Made by a program: the position numbers and the translations under genes. Positions 49,921 to 63,864 of a stretch of DNA of 64,000 nt are shown here, piece by piece. The stretch spans positions 434,001 through 498,000 of the forward strand of contig QNQO01000600.1 in NCBI GenBank assembly GCA_003290165.1. Reading direction: 5' to 3'. This DNA is from Berberis thunbergii. Lineage: Eukaryota; Streptophyta; Magnoliopsida; Ranunculales; Berberidaceae. Below the pieces are notes generated by a model that did not search any database, was not told the DNA's origin, and saw nothing but the letters and a program-made list of their open reading frames with translations. How positions within the stretch are numbered: position 1 is the first letter of the stretch; every line of letters starts with the position of its first letter.

Positions 49921-50300
49921 ATACAAAGATAGATTGGGATGCTTACATGTCACAAGTATTGATTTCACAGCAACCCCATCTTTCAATTTTGATTTTTCTA
50001 GATGTCATCTTTATCTAAAATTTTCAAACTTTAAGCTTAAGCACCCTCATTGAGGATCTAGGTATGTTTCAATTTTCAAAATGCAGTGACCTCATATTGT
50101 GTGTTTTGGAAATATAATTTGATTTATTAGTTTTTGTGTTTAATTTGGCATATTTGGGTTTGATTTCTAATGGTTTGGATGAGAAACAGGTGACTGGGTT
50201 TCTTGAAGGAGAGAGAGATTACAGTTATTTGAAAGGGGATACAGGACCTATAGAATATCCAGCTGGTTTTCTATATGTCTACTCTGCCATTCATAATTCG
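49921..50300 (+). pseudogene. Captured ALG3 mannosyltransferase fragment (two exons)
   Basis: ALG3 adds the first alpha-1,3-mannose from dolichol-phosphate-mannose to the lipid-linked oligosaccharide in the ER. Exon 49921-49955 (TKIDWDAYMSQ, flanked by cag and gt) joins in phase to the exon from 50190, VTGFLEGERDYSYLKGDTGP, then EYPAGFLYVYSAIHN, a strongly conserved luminal segment near the N-terminus of the family. Similarity ends near 50300. A 5' exon with the start codon and all membrane-spanning downstream exons are absent. Confidence 0.85.
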
Positions 50301-50946
50301 GTTTATGTTCAATGTGAGTGTAATGTGATTGTTTGGTTTCAGAAACTCTGGATTTCAAATTTTTGTTGAAGCCAAAGTATGGTAATGTGATTTATCTACT
50401 GTTTGAACAAACTTGTGTAAACTTATGTTTTCTGTATCAGATGTAGATTCTGGGCTTGGTTATGGCAGTGGCAATGCTAAATCAGCAGGTGCGGTTAAGA
50501 AGGCATCAAACATGACCCAGATCAAATATGGATAGAATACAGTCAAAATGGAGGGTTCGACTTTTTGCATAACTCGTTGTAGACTTGTAGTCGATGGCTC
50601 ATGCAAAGTTCACATTTCAAATATAAAACTATTATTCTTCATTTTATTTAAACCACATTTTTTTAGTCCTCATTAGTTCATTGCTAGTTGCTATGATGTT
50701 TTCCTTCATTATTTGTCATGTTTCACTTTACTGCTTTGGCACGTTCTAAGAAAACTACCTGATTTATAAATCTTGGGGCTTTTTCAGCAAGGCGCACAGG
50801 CTAAGAGTCTCAGGAAGATAGAAATGAAAGAGAAGAGGAAATTAAAGAATAAGAAGTGAAGTTAAAGAAATTAAAAAATTAAAATTGAGTGAAGATCAAA
50901 GTAGGAAGTTGAATTTTGTTAACGTTTTACTGAAAACTACTGGCAG

Positions 50947-51466
50947 ATTTACACGTTGACAGGAGCATTGGAGGGAAGAAACCAAAATCTATCGGGAAGG
51001 AGGAACCTTTTATGGTGGAGTTGAGTGGTTTTAATTCAAAGTGGCAGGAATTTGATCCTGAATATGACAATGAATCTGAACAGTCACTCGCAGAGATGGA
51101 TTTCAAAGACACTGACACTGAAGCTGAACGTGAACTAAAGTTGTGAATTTTGCGTATTTATTTAAATAGGTACATGCTCATTCCTCTGTATTCAGTTAAG
51201 CCACATTCTTATTTGGCTTATCAGTGATTCATAGTGTACTAAAGCTTATTGGCAGGCTTGACGAGAGGAAGCACAGGAAGGACTGTATACTGGAGAGAGA
51301 TTTACTTTATCCTGATCCGTTTGTGAAGGAACTTTCTCCTGAAGAAAGGGAGATTTATCAGCGTTATAAGGTCTTCATGCGTTTTCATTCCAAAGAAGAC
51401 CATGAAGAATTAATTAGAACAGTTATTGAGGAGTATAGAGTACGAAAGAAGATTCATGACCTTCAG
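50947..51466 (+). pseudogene. Captured ADA2 transcriptional adaptor fragment (two exons)
   Basis: ADA2 is the adaptor of the GCN5 histone acetyltransferase module. Exon 50947-51169 encodes DLHVDRSIGGKKPK, then EFDPEYDNESEQSLAEMDFK, then DTDTEAERELKL, followed by an in-frame TGA where the family has Arg (a CGA to TGA change), then ILRIY. Exon 51256-51466, after a GT-AG intron, encodes RLDERKHRKDCILERDLLYP and VFMRFHSKEDHEELIRTVIE. This is the middle of the protein after the ZZ, SANT and linker regions; the N-terminal zinc finger and C-terminal SWIRM domains are absent. Confidence 0.88.
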
Positions 51467-53823
51467 GTATGTGGCTTCATAATTTTGATTCTCATTTTCC
51501 TCTTGAGCACAATTGTTCGCTAGTTTGTGGAATTCTACTTAGTACACACAAAGTTCATTTAATATTTCTAATTTAGAAGTGAGATGTGAATGATAAAACT
51601 GTTTAGTGATGACTAGTTATCAGTTTTCTTGAAAATGAGGTACCACACCAGATTAGAATACAATGATACTAGTTCACATATCCATGGTTGGTCTTTCTGC
51701 CTCTGCATGCTATAATGGATCTCCATGTCACAGAATACACATAGAGGAAGGGAGAGGGAGAGGGAGAGATATAGGCAGTATATTTCTCTAAAATAAAATG
51801 GCATTTGCTTGAGTGTGTATATTTCTCCAAAATAAAATGGAAGTTTACGTGTGTATGTTTGGGTGGACAATCATATTGTAAACTAGATGGGTGTAGGCTT
51901 TTGTAAGGTCCTGCCTTATTATAGTTGTTTTCTCTTATGAATAAAGATTTTCAAATTTGCGATAGGATTATCTTAGTGAAGTTTTGAACTCCTCCTTATG
52001 TTTTTTGCCTTTATAATATGTAGGACTAAGACTAACTTGGGTTGCTCTTATTCTCAAATCATGCATCCAGACCAACTTAGTGTTGGTTACCTGCATAAAC
52101 CAAAGAATAGTAGTGTTTGATGGAATTGAACTATTTAAAAACTGTATTTGACAAAAAATCAGATCTCATCAATGAATGTCTCTAAGGATTCAACTTTTGC
52201 CTCATGTCCTAATTTATATCTATCATGAATGCCAAGGCTTTCTTTACCGTTCTATTTTATGGGGAAAGGGTATCGGCTTTTGAAGGCCATTTAGCAGATA
52301 TATCAAGTTAAATACATTATTCAAAACAATTTCTATTGAATGTATTCAGTTATCGCAAAGAATTTGGCTACTGCTTGGTGATTCTGATAGCTTGGCACAT
52401 ATTAAGGCTCAGAGAATGGCATGTGTCTGACATTTTGTTTGACATACTGCACCCTCTTTAATCTGGTTGCAGATACTCAGTAGCCTATACTGCTAATCCA
52501 TGTTATGTTAATTCATGTTGTGCCTTGAAATTCTTCGGTTCAAATGACACCAACACTTAGTTCAAATAATTTACAGTAGTTACATGAGCTGATGCCATGA
52601 ATCACGTTACTCATCTGTGATTACATATGTGATCGAAATATCTTGATAAATAGGGTGTCATTAGAAATTTCAACATTCACTAGTGTTGTTTTCTAACTGT
52701 CGCCTAGAAGATGCCTACTTGATTGTGATATCTCCATGTCCTTCTGTTAAACTTAAGGTTAAGTTAAAACTATGAGAATTCCCGTTGACATTATTGCTCG
52801 ACGGGATTGTTCTTGTTGCATCATTAAATCTTTCATGGATTTCTGCAGGTCATCAAGTATCCTCAAGACTGCCTAGAAAGATTATGCATGTATCTCTGTT
52901 CTGGTTGTTCCAGAAGTAAGTTCTATTCGAATTTTGGATACCTGTTATAGTGTCATTTAATTTTAGCTCTTATCCCCCATTTGCACTCTGAATTTATTTG
53001 TGATTCGCTGGCATATTTCATTTCTTTTACTTTTCTATTTGTGTATTTTGTCGGTCCTTGCATTGCTCAAATCAATGTGTATCTTTCATTGACAAAACAT
53101 GTTTTAGTTATTTCTCTGCAGGTTGCCTACTTGATGGAAGGGTATACTAGTGATATCTAATAACACCCTCTCTTTTATTTTCATAATATTTTTTGAGTTT
53201 CATGGATTAGGACTTCCCTACGAGATTATTCTATGATATTTATCATTCTTAACGCAGCTGCAAGATTTATATATTTATGTTCACATTACTGTTTTAATAA
53301 GTTGCGGTTTTGATTAATAAATAACCCTTTTCGTAGAGAGCAGTAACACTAGTATGGTTATACCTTGAAACTGTTCTGTCCTATGTTAATTAGGTATAAA
53401 TGTCAAAGTTAAACCATATGTGCTCTACAGGAGGTTCTCTAAGATTCATATGTCTTCTCCAGGCTGATTATTTATCATATTCTTCTAATTCACAGGTTCT
53501 ATTATACATTTGAATAGAACTAATAATATGTGTAGGTAATAATATGCAAGCATTCGAATAGAACTTATAATATATGCTAGTAATAAGGTGTATGTATTAA
53601 TAATTTGGAACTTAATTGGGTAAAACAAAATTAAGTGCACACCAATGTGATGTTTTCTGTAAGTTGAAATCATCTTTTGTTTTCTAGTCTGGGAAAGAAA
53701 TTGTACCTTTGTATTCAGCCTTACTAATTCTGTATGTAATGTATTAGCCACCACTTAACGATAAAACATACATGCTTTACATTTCTCATGTTTCCAAATG
53801 ATTATAATGTTCACTTTTTCCAG

Positions 53824-55594
<1,771 letters not shown>

Positions 55595-57084
55595 ATGTAG
55601 TCTGATCTTTCTTATTTGATAGATTTTGTGACTCAATGTAATACATTATCTTATTAATTACATTACTTTGCCTCCGTTCATGGAAATGTTTAAGTGTTTG
55701 GCACATTTTGATTTTGATTTTTTAAACTTCTAAGATGTTATAAAAAGTCATTTGATATCACTTGATGAGTGCTATAGAAAAAAAAGGGCTTGAGAAACGC
55801 TATAGAAGCTAATACAATAGCATTTGTTAAATGTTACGTGAGAAAAGACAATAGCGTTTCTGAAATGCTATTGGTAACTATAGAATACGTTATAAATACT
55901 GTTACTATAGCGTTTTAGAAATGTTATAAATAGTCAACTTACAACGCTATTATATACTTACTATAACGTTTCAGAAATGCTATAAATAGTCAACTTACAA
56001 TAGCATTTTAAAAACGCTATAATAGACCCTGTATCTATTATAGCTCTGGCTGACACAACGTTTTCTAAAACGCTATGGTATCCTAACATGGCCTTTTTGA
56101 AACGTTATTAATAAACATTTTCTTGCAGTGTCACAAGTAAGTACAAGATGCCATGTGCTTTGTTTGTTGGTGTGAATAGTCATTTTCAATCAATACTACT
56201 TGGATGTGCTTTGATTGCAGATAAGACCACATCAAATTTAGTTTGGTTAATGAAAACATGGCTTGGAGCAGTGAGTGGAACTCCTCCAACTTCTATACTA
56301 ACTGACTAAGACAAAGCCCTAAAGGTTGCCATTGCCGAGGTATTTCTAAATTCCAATTTTTTTTTTGTTTGTAGCATATATCAAGTAAAGTCTCGGAGAA
56401 ACTTGGCCATATAATTAAGAAACATGGAGATTTCATGGGCATATTCAACCACTATATTTACAATTCATGGCCTAGTAAAGAATACGAGAGAAGATGATTG
56501 AAAGATTTCATCTTGATGGTGATAGGGATGCATTTGAATGGCCTGAGTCCCTGTTTGAAGATCGTTTCCAAGATGGGAGAAAGAACCTGTTGTCAAGTCT
56601 CCATCACCTTTTGAAAGACAAATGTTCAAAGTTACACCCATGAATTTTAAACAAATTTAGGGAGGAAGTCTTGGGAGTTGGAGGTTGTTATGTACAAAAA
56701 ATAAAATGAAGATGGTGGGAGAAAGCTTTCAAAATTTGAGACTTTGAAAAAAAATATATGACTTCTTAGTAGAAAGGGAAGCAAGTATAGACGAGGTTTA
56801 TTGCTATTGTCATCTGTTTGAATATAGTGGATTTCTTTGTAGACATGTTCTTGTTGTACTGTAATCCATAAGATTCTTTCAGATCCCAACTAAGTACATA
56901 CTAGTGGGATGGACGAAGACAATGAAGAGCAAATATACCACCGTATAGAGTACACCAAAGAGTTTCCAATCCCAAAAAGCAATGTTTTGAGGAATTGTTT
57001 CAAGAAGCTACCAAATTGAGTAAGGAGGGGTTGGTATCTCAAGAGAGTTTTGAAATTGCATATAATGCTCTGAAATAGGAGAGA

Positions 57085-58830
57085 ATGTAAAATGGCTAAT
57101 TAATCTCTCAAAACCTCGGAAGTAGGGTGTGATGTACAAGACATTGATGATCATAATGTGCATCCCAACATATCAGTACTTGCATTATAATAAATAGCTA
57201 ATTTAGGTCAATCTCAAAATAAATTGATATTGCACTTTGCCTCAAAAACTAACAGTCAACGTGCATTGATCATCTATTTTCATAATGTCAATATTTAGAT
57301 GACCAAAAATACCCTTTTTAAGAATCTAATATTGATATTTAAAGTTTGTATCTCAAAGAAGATCAAAGTTTTCAATTAAAATGATAAATGTATGTCAAGG
57401 AAAATCCAACCGTTGCTAAAAAAAAAAAAAAAAATCATCTTCTTCCCCAACCCACTCATCCTCTTTCTCCTCCTCCTCTCTCTCAGCTGATTGAATTCCT
57501 CACCACCACCATCCTCCTATCTCAGCCCCCCGCCTCACTCATGTTTCCACACCCCTTTCACCTCCACCAACACTACCATTTCCCCTTCTTTCCTTCTTCA
57601 CCACTCTTTCTCTCTCCGATCCCAAGCTTCTCCATCCAAATTCAACCTCACTAAACTCCATCCATATAACAACAACAAAGCTAAAGCCACTGAGAAAAGA
57701 AAATAAAGAGGGCATTTTGATTATTTACATATGTGTTAAGGTGGCAAACAAAGTTGAAGAAGTTACTGTGCTTGAAGTACTCGGGAAGAAGATTACTGAA
57801 AAACTTGTGTAAATCCCAAACAATGAAACTATTCCCAGCCATACTTCACGAAACGATCAAATCAGTCGATGGTTCTTCAACCATTTCGAATGTTTTGGAA
57901 AGAAATGGGGAGGCGCAAATCATGCAAGCCTTCCATTGGTTGGGGGTAGTGGAGAAAGCACTAATGAAGAAGATGAAGAAGGCGAGGTTGTCAGCAAAAA
58001 CCAATAAAAAACCAAAATCTTATAACACCCTGTGATGGATCAACAACCATTCTACACTCATAACACCTTGAAAATCTACTGAAATTCCTTGCTCTAAATT
58101 ACACACCACCAAACCAACAGAAGATGCAGAAGAAGAAGTCAAAACTCCTCCTCTACCACCACCACCTCCATTGATTTCATTCAAAGGACCTTTCAAGGAT
58201 CTATTAGAATTAGAGCCAGAGAAACCCATTGAACCCCACTTCTTGTGTTCAATAGGTAAACTTTTTCAGGCCTTTACATCACTCTAGTGCTCCTAACAAT
58301 AGCCCAAGAAGGTGGCTTCTCTGGAATTTGGGGGGAGGGAGTTTCTTCGTAGGGTTTTTTTTTTTTTTTTTTTTTAATAATGATTTTTGGTTTCTGCCAT
58401 CGGAGAGATATGACAAGCCTTCCATTGTTTTGGTGTTTTTATTTTGCAGAGTAAGGAATCACAATAGAGAGGAAGAGGAGGGGCAGGGGGTCGCCGTCGC
58501 AAGGAGGGTAGGCGGCTAAGAGGGGGCGGTGGTGCTTTTGAAACGAAATATGGAGACGAGGCGAGTAGGGGAAGGAGGTTAGTGAGGTTGAAGGGAGGGG
58601 AGATGAAGGATGAGGGGCGTGGTGTTGCAAATGAAACAAATAGAGGAAGATGGAGGCGTTGATGGGGGCAGTGTCGTCGGTGGGTGGTGGTAGAAAACTG
58701 AAAGATAAATAAGGGACGAAGGTGGTGTGAGCAGAGAGGAGAAAAAGAAGAATTAGAAGGGGAAGGATGGGGATTAGAAAGAACTTTTAAGCAACTGTTA
58801 GATTTTCTTGAGATACACATATTATTTTTG
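57085..58830. other. Spacer with weakly coding-like frames
   Basis: The plus-strand frame 57733-58035 (100 codons, basic, ending MKKMKKARLSAKTNKK) and a later frame containing ISFKGPFKDLLELEPEKPIE (about 58155-58245) look like former coding sequence of an unidentified gene. They cannot be joined into one frame. The minus-strand frame 58374-58820 is low complexity over GGAGG-rich DNA and is not believed. Confidence 0.3.
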
Positions 58831-59547
58831 ATGATACATTAAAATAGACTAGTCATCACGGTTGTACACCCATCACAAATATCTATCACAAGAATACAAC
58901 GCCTAATCTATTGAGCCAGCTCATAAAGCTTAAGAAGAATAAAACTAACTACAGAGGCCCAGATGAGGCTCGCCAATGAGGAAAAAACAACAAGGCCTGA
59001 ATCCAAACCCAAACGAATCAGAGTCCGAATCCAAGCCTGACACGAGTTCTTTCATAAAGAAGAGCAACGTTGCACTAAAAAGAGCCGTGGAGGGAGTTAT
59101 GCCTCCCCGAACTCATCTCCATAAAGGAGGAGGCTGTTACAAGAAACATCTATTTTCGTTGTGCCTCACATACTTAAGTCATGCATAGAGTTAGCCATGA
59201 CCGTTATAAAAGGTAAAGGGAACATTCGACAAAGGTACATAATTTTAACTAAGTTTTCTCCAGATTCACATCCTTATTCCAACAGAGTTACTGACTTAAG
59301 CATTGACGTGCCTTCAGCCATAAAAAAAATGGTCTTTGGCAGTCTAACAATTGTTTTGCAGGTCAAACTCATAAGAGGACAATTTTTGGACGCATAAATT
59401 TGGTGTCGTCCGTGGGGAACAATGAGGGTCCTTTTCTAAAAACAAAATACACAGTGACGAAGCTCACCACAACCTGACAAAAGAACAACGAGCCATCAGA
59501 AAAATAATGTAGTTTGCAGATCATGACAACTCCCCCACAGATGCATC

Positions 59548-60779
59548 TAGGGGTGGGGCACGGTCCGGATCGGTTCCAATTTTGGAGGAACCTAACTCGA
59601 ACCGTTTAAAATTAACGGATTCGGTCCGGTTCGGATCCCCTCATTTTTAATATTGGAACCGAACCTAACTCGAACCGTTTGAAACGGTCCGGTCCCTACG
59701 GTTCCAAACGGTTCCTACTAAAAAATGCATCAATTTCTAATTAGAAGTTGCTAGAATGATTACTGTTTTTATACTAAATCCAACTATTATGAAAAAGATT
59801 GGGCCTAGAGAATGCAGGATAAACCCAGTTCAATACAGGAAAACCAAAACGAAGCTAAATAGTTGAAAGTTGAAACCTGAATTAGCTTATGCAGAAGCGC
59901 TGCCAAGAGGAGTTCACCCAAATCTAGCTCAACTGGATAAGCTATGCCTTAACCATTGGTTTAGTCACTGATTCAGCGTAAAACCAGATGGTGTTAGAAC
60001 TGAATTTGCAACAGATGGCCTCTGTAAGTACAAACTGTCTCCACACCATAGTGCAAACTTACTCTGCAAGAACAATCAATTCAAGTTCCACTTCACAAAA
60101 ACATCTGCTGGACGACTCCTAGTCAGGTTGTCCATATTTGAATATGAGGCATGCGATAGAGTCAGAGGAGAGGAGAGGAGAGGGAGATCTCCTCGAGACA
60201 GAGAGCAGAGAGAGGAGAGGGAGATCCTCGACATCCCTTCGACAGAGAGAGGAGAGGAGAGGAGAGGGAGATCCTCGACATCCCTTCGACAGAGAGAGGA
60301 GAGGAGAGGGAGATCCTCGACATCCCTTCGACAGAGAGAAGAGAGGAGAGGGAGATCCTCGACATCCCTTCGACAGAGAGAGGAGAGGAGAGGGAGAGAG
60401 CAGAGAGAGGAGAGGGAGATTCTCGACATCCCTTCGACAGAGAGAGGAGAGGAGAGGGAGAGAGCAGAGAGAGTCCCCTTCTTGTGACAGAGACAGAGAC
60501 AGAGAGAGGTGAGGAGAGTGGAGACTTTAGCTGTTTGTTTAGGTTATGGTTTTGGTATGTTTAGGGTTTTATAATAAATGGGATTTGAAACGGTTCGGAC
60601 GGGTCCAACCCGGACCGTTTCGTTTTTAAAATTAGGAACCGGGACCGGACCGTTTTATAACGGATCCGGACCGATCCGGACCGTTTCTAAAAACTTATAA
60701 TTTAAATCCGGACCGTTTAGAGGAAAACGGTCCGGTTCGAGTTGAATCCGCGGATCGTCGACCCGTTTGCCCACCCCTA
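59548..60779. mobile_element. hAT-like non-autonomous element, 1,232 bp, TSD gatgcatc
   Basis: Ends taggggtgggg / cccaccccta. The 8-bp gatgcatc, itself a palindrome, is duplicated exactly at 59540-59547 and 60780-60787. Subterminal motifs are cggtccgg / ccggaccg. Excising it joins the gag frame as HDNSPTDAS then LKGRGKEAA, proving insertion inside a coding sequence. It contains the purine-rich minisatellite at 60160-60480. The overlapping frames of 110-125 codons on both strands are products of that minisatellite. Confidence 0.95.
60160..60480 (+). repeat. Purine-rich minisatellite, ~42-bp unit
   Basis: atcctcgacatcccttcgac recurs at 60224, 60271, 60313 and 60355, with a variant at 60419. 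The copies are separated by agagagaggagaggagaggg-type sequence of variable length (spacings 47, 42, 42 and 64). It sits inside the 59548-60779 element. Confidence 0.9.
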
Positions 60780-61872
60780 GATGCATCATTGAAAGGTAGA
60801 GGAAAAGAAGCAGCCCGGATCACTGAACCAATAGCGTCTGAGAACGTAGACCCGCAACATACAGTAGTCAAGACAACCCAAGTATTCGCTGATGCTGCCA
60901 CGAACCCTCGGGTGGATTTGCCCACAACCCAGATGGACCACGTAACAAAGATGTTGGAAAAGCTCACACAGGAGCACATTCAGCCATCCAATCCTGTTCA
61001 GGCATCGCCACAACAAAACTCTGCCAATCAAAATCAAGGGAGTAACGAAATCCCAACAAGGAAACTTTGAAAGCAACGAGCTCCCTCGAGGCAAAAATCC
61101 GTTGTGTGAAAGGACACTTACCGAAATCTCATTCAGAATAGGTGTCACAGATCCCAACATACTATACGAGTTGGCGAAGTCGTCGTTCTCCGACGCCCTC
61201 ATGAAAACGACAATGCCAAAAATGTTCACTCTGCCAAAATTTGAAGTATATGATGGCATTTCCAACCCAACAGATCATTTGAGACACTTCCACCACATGA
61301 TGGCCCAGAAGGAGACCACAAAGTCGATCTTATGCAAGACATTCCCAAAGCGATGAACTGGTTCAATAACCTGCCACTTACGTCAATAAATTCCTTTCAA
61401 GTTTTGGCCACCGCTTTCATCACCGGATTCATTGGAAGGCAATACCAATGGATGATGAAAGGGCCACACTACCTCTTGCACATCGGGCAGAAGCTAGAAG
61501 AAACAATATGGGAATATGTCACCCAGTTTACCAATGAATTGACAATTATTGACGAATGTAGCGACAACATAGCCATTGCAACCTTCGTGGCCAGATTGAA
61601 GAGAAGCCCCTTCTTTGATGATCTTAACCTAGAACCTCTAAAAGGCATGACAATTTTGCTAAAAATAACACAAAAGCATATTTCCCTTGAGGAAATGAAG
61701 GCAGCCAGGAGAAAAAAAGACCAAGAAAGAGAACTTTTTTCAAGAAAACGGGAAAAAAGGAAAAAATAAGACAGGATGATGGACAACAGAAAGGCAACAA
61801 CCCATCAATGAAACATCGAAGTGGCGGAAGGAGCGATTCGCGGTGACAAGAATCCGAGAGAATGAAACCAAT

Positions 61873-61928
61873 GTGAAGTCGGCATGAACAGGTTACGAGT
61901 GTGAAGTCGGCATGAACAGGTTACGAGT
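61873..61928 (+). repeat. 28-bp tandem duplication in gag
   Basis: gtgaagtcggcatgaacagg and the following ttacgagt occur twice in a row (61873-61900 and 61901-61928). The length is not a multiple of three, so it shifts the gag frame. Confidence 0.85.
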
Positions 61929-62640
61929 GTAATGAAGACCACATACAAGCCATATACAGCCCTGAAGACAAGTCGAGCAAACATACTGAAACACATAGCG
62001 AAATGGGTTAACATCAACCGGCCGCTTCGAATGAAAGGGGATCCAAATGGGAGAGACAAAAAATACTATTCATTCCTTAATAACCATATGCACAATACCG
62101 AAGAATGCTATAATTTAAAAGACAAAATCGAGCACTGAGCTCATAAAAGACAGCTCAATGAGTTCATCGGAATGCCAGATAAACAAATCACATGGAAAGA
62201 GAAAGCAAACAATTTTGCGGAATCAAAAGAACAATCCAGTGAGTTGATAGATGCCACACACTACATAACTGGAGGAAGCAAAACACACAAAGCAACTAGG
62301 CGAACTCCTTACTCGAACCGATCTATATCAGAACAAGGGTACTGATGAAACACTTCACGAAGACACAAAACATGGAGAAGTTTGCATCAACCAATTCGTA
62401 CGAGTCTAAAGATCTCATCAACGGTTGCAAGCTCGACCCGAACCACTAACGACAAAGCTGGCAACAACACACGCTACCAAGCCTTAATGGTTGACACTAG
62501 ACACGACAACGACATAAGCATGATTGGACAGTTTGGTGTTGACAAAAGTGCGGTCGGACAATTTGGTAATGACATAAGCATGATCAAACAAGCCTATATT
62601 TCTCAACCATTTAATAGGAAAACACCTTGAGTCTGCCAGT

Positions 62641-63140
62641 CACATGCACAACATACGAGGACAAAGCAAAGAAAAACAAAGCAACAAAAAACACCAGCCA
62701 CTAATACGAAGGATGACAATGAGCAAAGGAAGACAAAACAAATAGTACTCTGAACCAGCGTAATTGCTTTTCAACTATACTTGCAATATCAATAGGAAAA
62801 GAATTCTTAGGCAAAAAAGAACGTCTAACAGTACCTAAGAAACAACAATTGCAAGATTCAAAACCCCAATAGCCAATCCTATAGAAAAAAAATGTTAAGA
62901 ACAACAAAATTTTATTATCGCAACAGTATGAAATTACAAAATGAGATAACCGAATGAAATAGCACAAAATCTGAAAGAAACCTTGGTCGCCTCCCGAATC
63001 AGCAGTTAACTCTGACGTCACCGAGATAGGAACACTTTAGGTGATCTGCAGTAGCAAACATTTAGTGCAGGTGATATCAGCAAACCTTTTTCAAATCAAA
63101 GTGATTTAAAATGGAGATAGTAAAAGGATTCTTGGAACTT
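62641..63140. other. Spacer between the gag remnant and the right-edge exons
   Basis: AT-rich, no gene recognised. About 62970-63050 contains ccttggtcgcctcccgaatc and gcagttaactctgacgtcac, which recall the non-coding 3' part of Tat/Ogre-type gypsy elements, so the retrotransposon may extend this far. Confidence 0.35.
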
Positions 63141-63144
63141 ACAG

Positions 63145-63290
63145 CAAGAGGGAAGCCAAGAATTGAAAATACAGCTAATGTAGCAATCTTGATTGCCTTG
63201 TTCTGAGACATCGCATGTTGAATTCCTGCAGAATATCCCTCAACTGAAAACAAACTAATGATGGCAATGGATGCCATGCAAGCAAAAACT
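63145..63290 (-). other. Hydrophobic open stretch, possible exon of unknown protein
   Basis: The minus strand reads ACMASIAIISLFSVEGYSAG followed by IQHAMSQNKAIKIATLAVFS and ILGFPLAV, two hydrophobic segments joined by a polar loop. An acceptor-like ctgcag before GAATTC (about 63230) and a donor-like GTAAG (about 63145) could make an exon. No family is recognised. It lies about 200 bp downstream of the beta-galactosidase-like exon. Confidence 0.25.
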
Positions 63291-63483
63291 GTGCTCGGTG
63301 CTCATACTTGTCTTGAACCCATCCGTTGACACATTGGTTCAATAAGAAAAGAACTGATTCCAAGAACAACCTAATAACAAAGGAAAAAACAAAACCATTA
63401 ATGAGAAGGAAAAAAAAAGATATCATAACAATCCTGATAAGCATTTAATAGTTTTGAGTATTTCTTCAACTATATTTGCTTAC

Positions 63484-63535
63484 CTTGTAATATACCAAAG
63501 ATAGTCTGATCCATCTTTCGTTGTATTCATATGCT
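63484..63535 (-). pseudogene. Single exon resembling GH35 beta-galactosidase
   Basis: Between an acceptor (gttag, 63536-63540) and a donor (GTAAGC, 63483 downward) the 52-nt segment encodes EHMNTTKDGSDYLWYITR. This matches the highly conserved plant beta-galactosidase passage of the type LLEQINTTKDxSDYLWY that follows the catalytic barrel. The bases just upstream also read SLL in frame. No neighbouring beta-galactosidase exon was found in the window. Confidence 0.6.
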
Positions 63536-63647
63536 CTAACAAAGAATTTCCATAATAACCATCCAACTCCAAAATAATCAGACTAAACCAATCCAAGAAA
63601 ATTAGATTGAAAAACAAAAAAAGAAGGAAAAGTAATGAGGGGCTTAC

Positions 63648-63864
63648 AGAGTAGTGAGGGATAGCAGAAACAACATTCATGGGCTGTTCTTGTTCAGTAT
63701 CAGCAGTAGAGAGTGCAAAAAGTGCAGTCTGAAACAGTTGGGATGATCCAGTCCCTACGATGATATGATGATTGTCAGTCACAACATTCCCTACCACATC
63801 ATGCAGCCTCCTAATCTCCTCACCCAATTCAGCCTCCATAAACCAACATAATTTATGGAACAGA
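63648..63864 (-). pseudogene. Exon resembling tryptophan aminotransferase-related (TAR3/TAR4, alliinase family)
   Basis: The segment encodes HKLCWFMEAELGEEIRRLHD, VVGNVVTDNHHIIVGTGSSQ, LFQTALFALS and PMNVVSAIPHYS, then a clean donor gtaagc. VVGTGSSQL-QAALFALS is the PLP-phosphate binding segment of the family, and the next family residues (SYP...) should follow in another exon. The next exon-like unit downstream is a beta-galactosidase exon instead. Upstream exons would lie beyond 64000, so it may be a real gene truncated by the window edge or a captured fragment; I favour a fragment. Confidence 0.65.

Larger units (their letters stand above)
58830..62640 (+). mobile_element. Ty3/gypsy-type LTR retrotransposon, 5' part with broken gag
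   Basis: Around 59390-59420 the text cgcataaatttggtgtcgtc then cgtggggaac resembles the LTR end and primer-binding region of plant Tat/Ogre-lineage elements. Gag follows: a region ending ASENVDPQ, TQMDHVTKMLEKLTQEHIQP (60788-61068), then FTLPKFEVYDGISNPTDHLR (61102-61356). After a frameshift come AMNWFNNLPLTSINSFQVLA and ETIWEYVTQFTNELTIIDEC (61352-61769), and later YYSFLNNHMHNTEECYNLKD at about 62060. No protease, reverse transcriptase or integrase is seen, so the element is deleted. A hAT-like element interrupts the gag frame at 59548-60779. The 5' and 3' limits are approximate; sequence at 62990-63050 (gaatcagcagttaactctga) may still belong to it. Confidence 0.75.

Noticed and set aside
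58374..58820. 148-codon minus-strand frame
   Set aside because: Pro/Ser/Leu-rich translation of purine-rich DNA, overlaps other equally open frames and matches no family.
60128..60512. Overlapping frames of 110-125 codons on both strands rich in Glu/Arg or Leu/Ser
   Set aside because: They are translations of the GGAGAG minisatellite; open in several frames because the repeat lacks stops.
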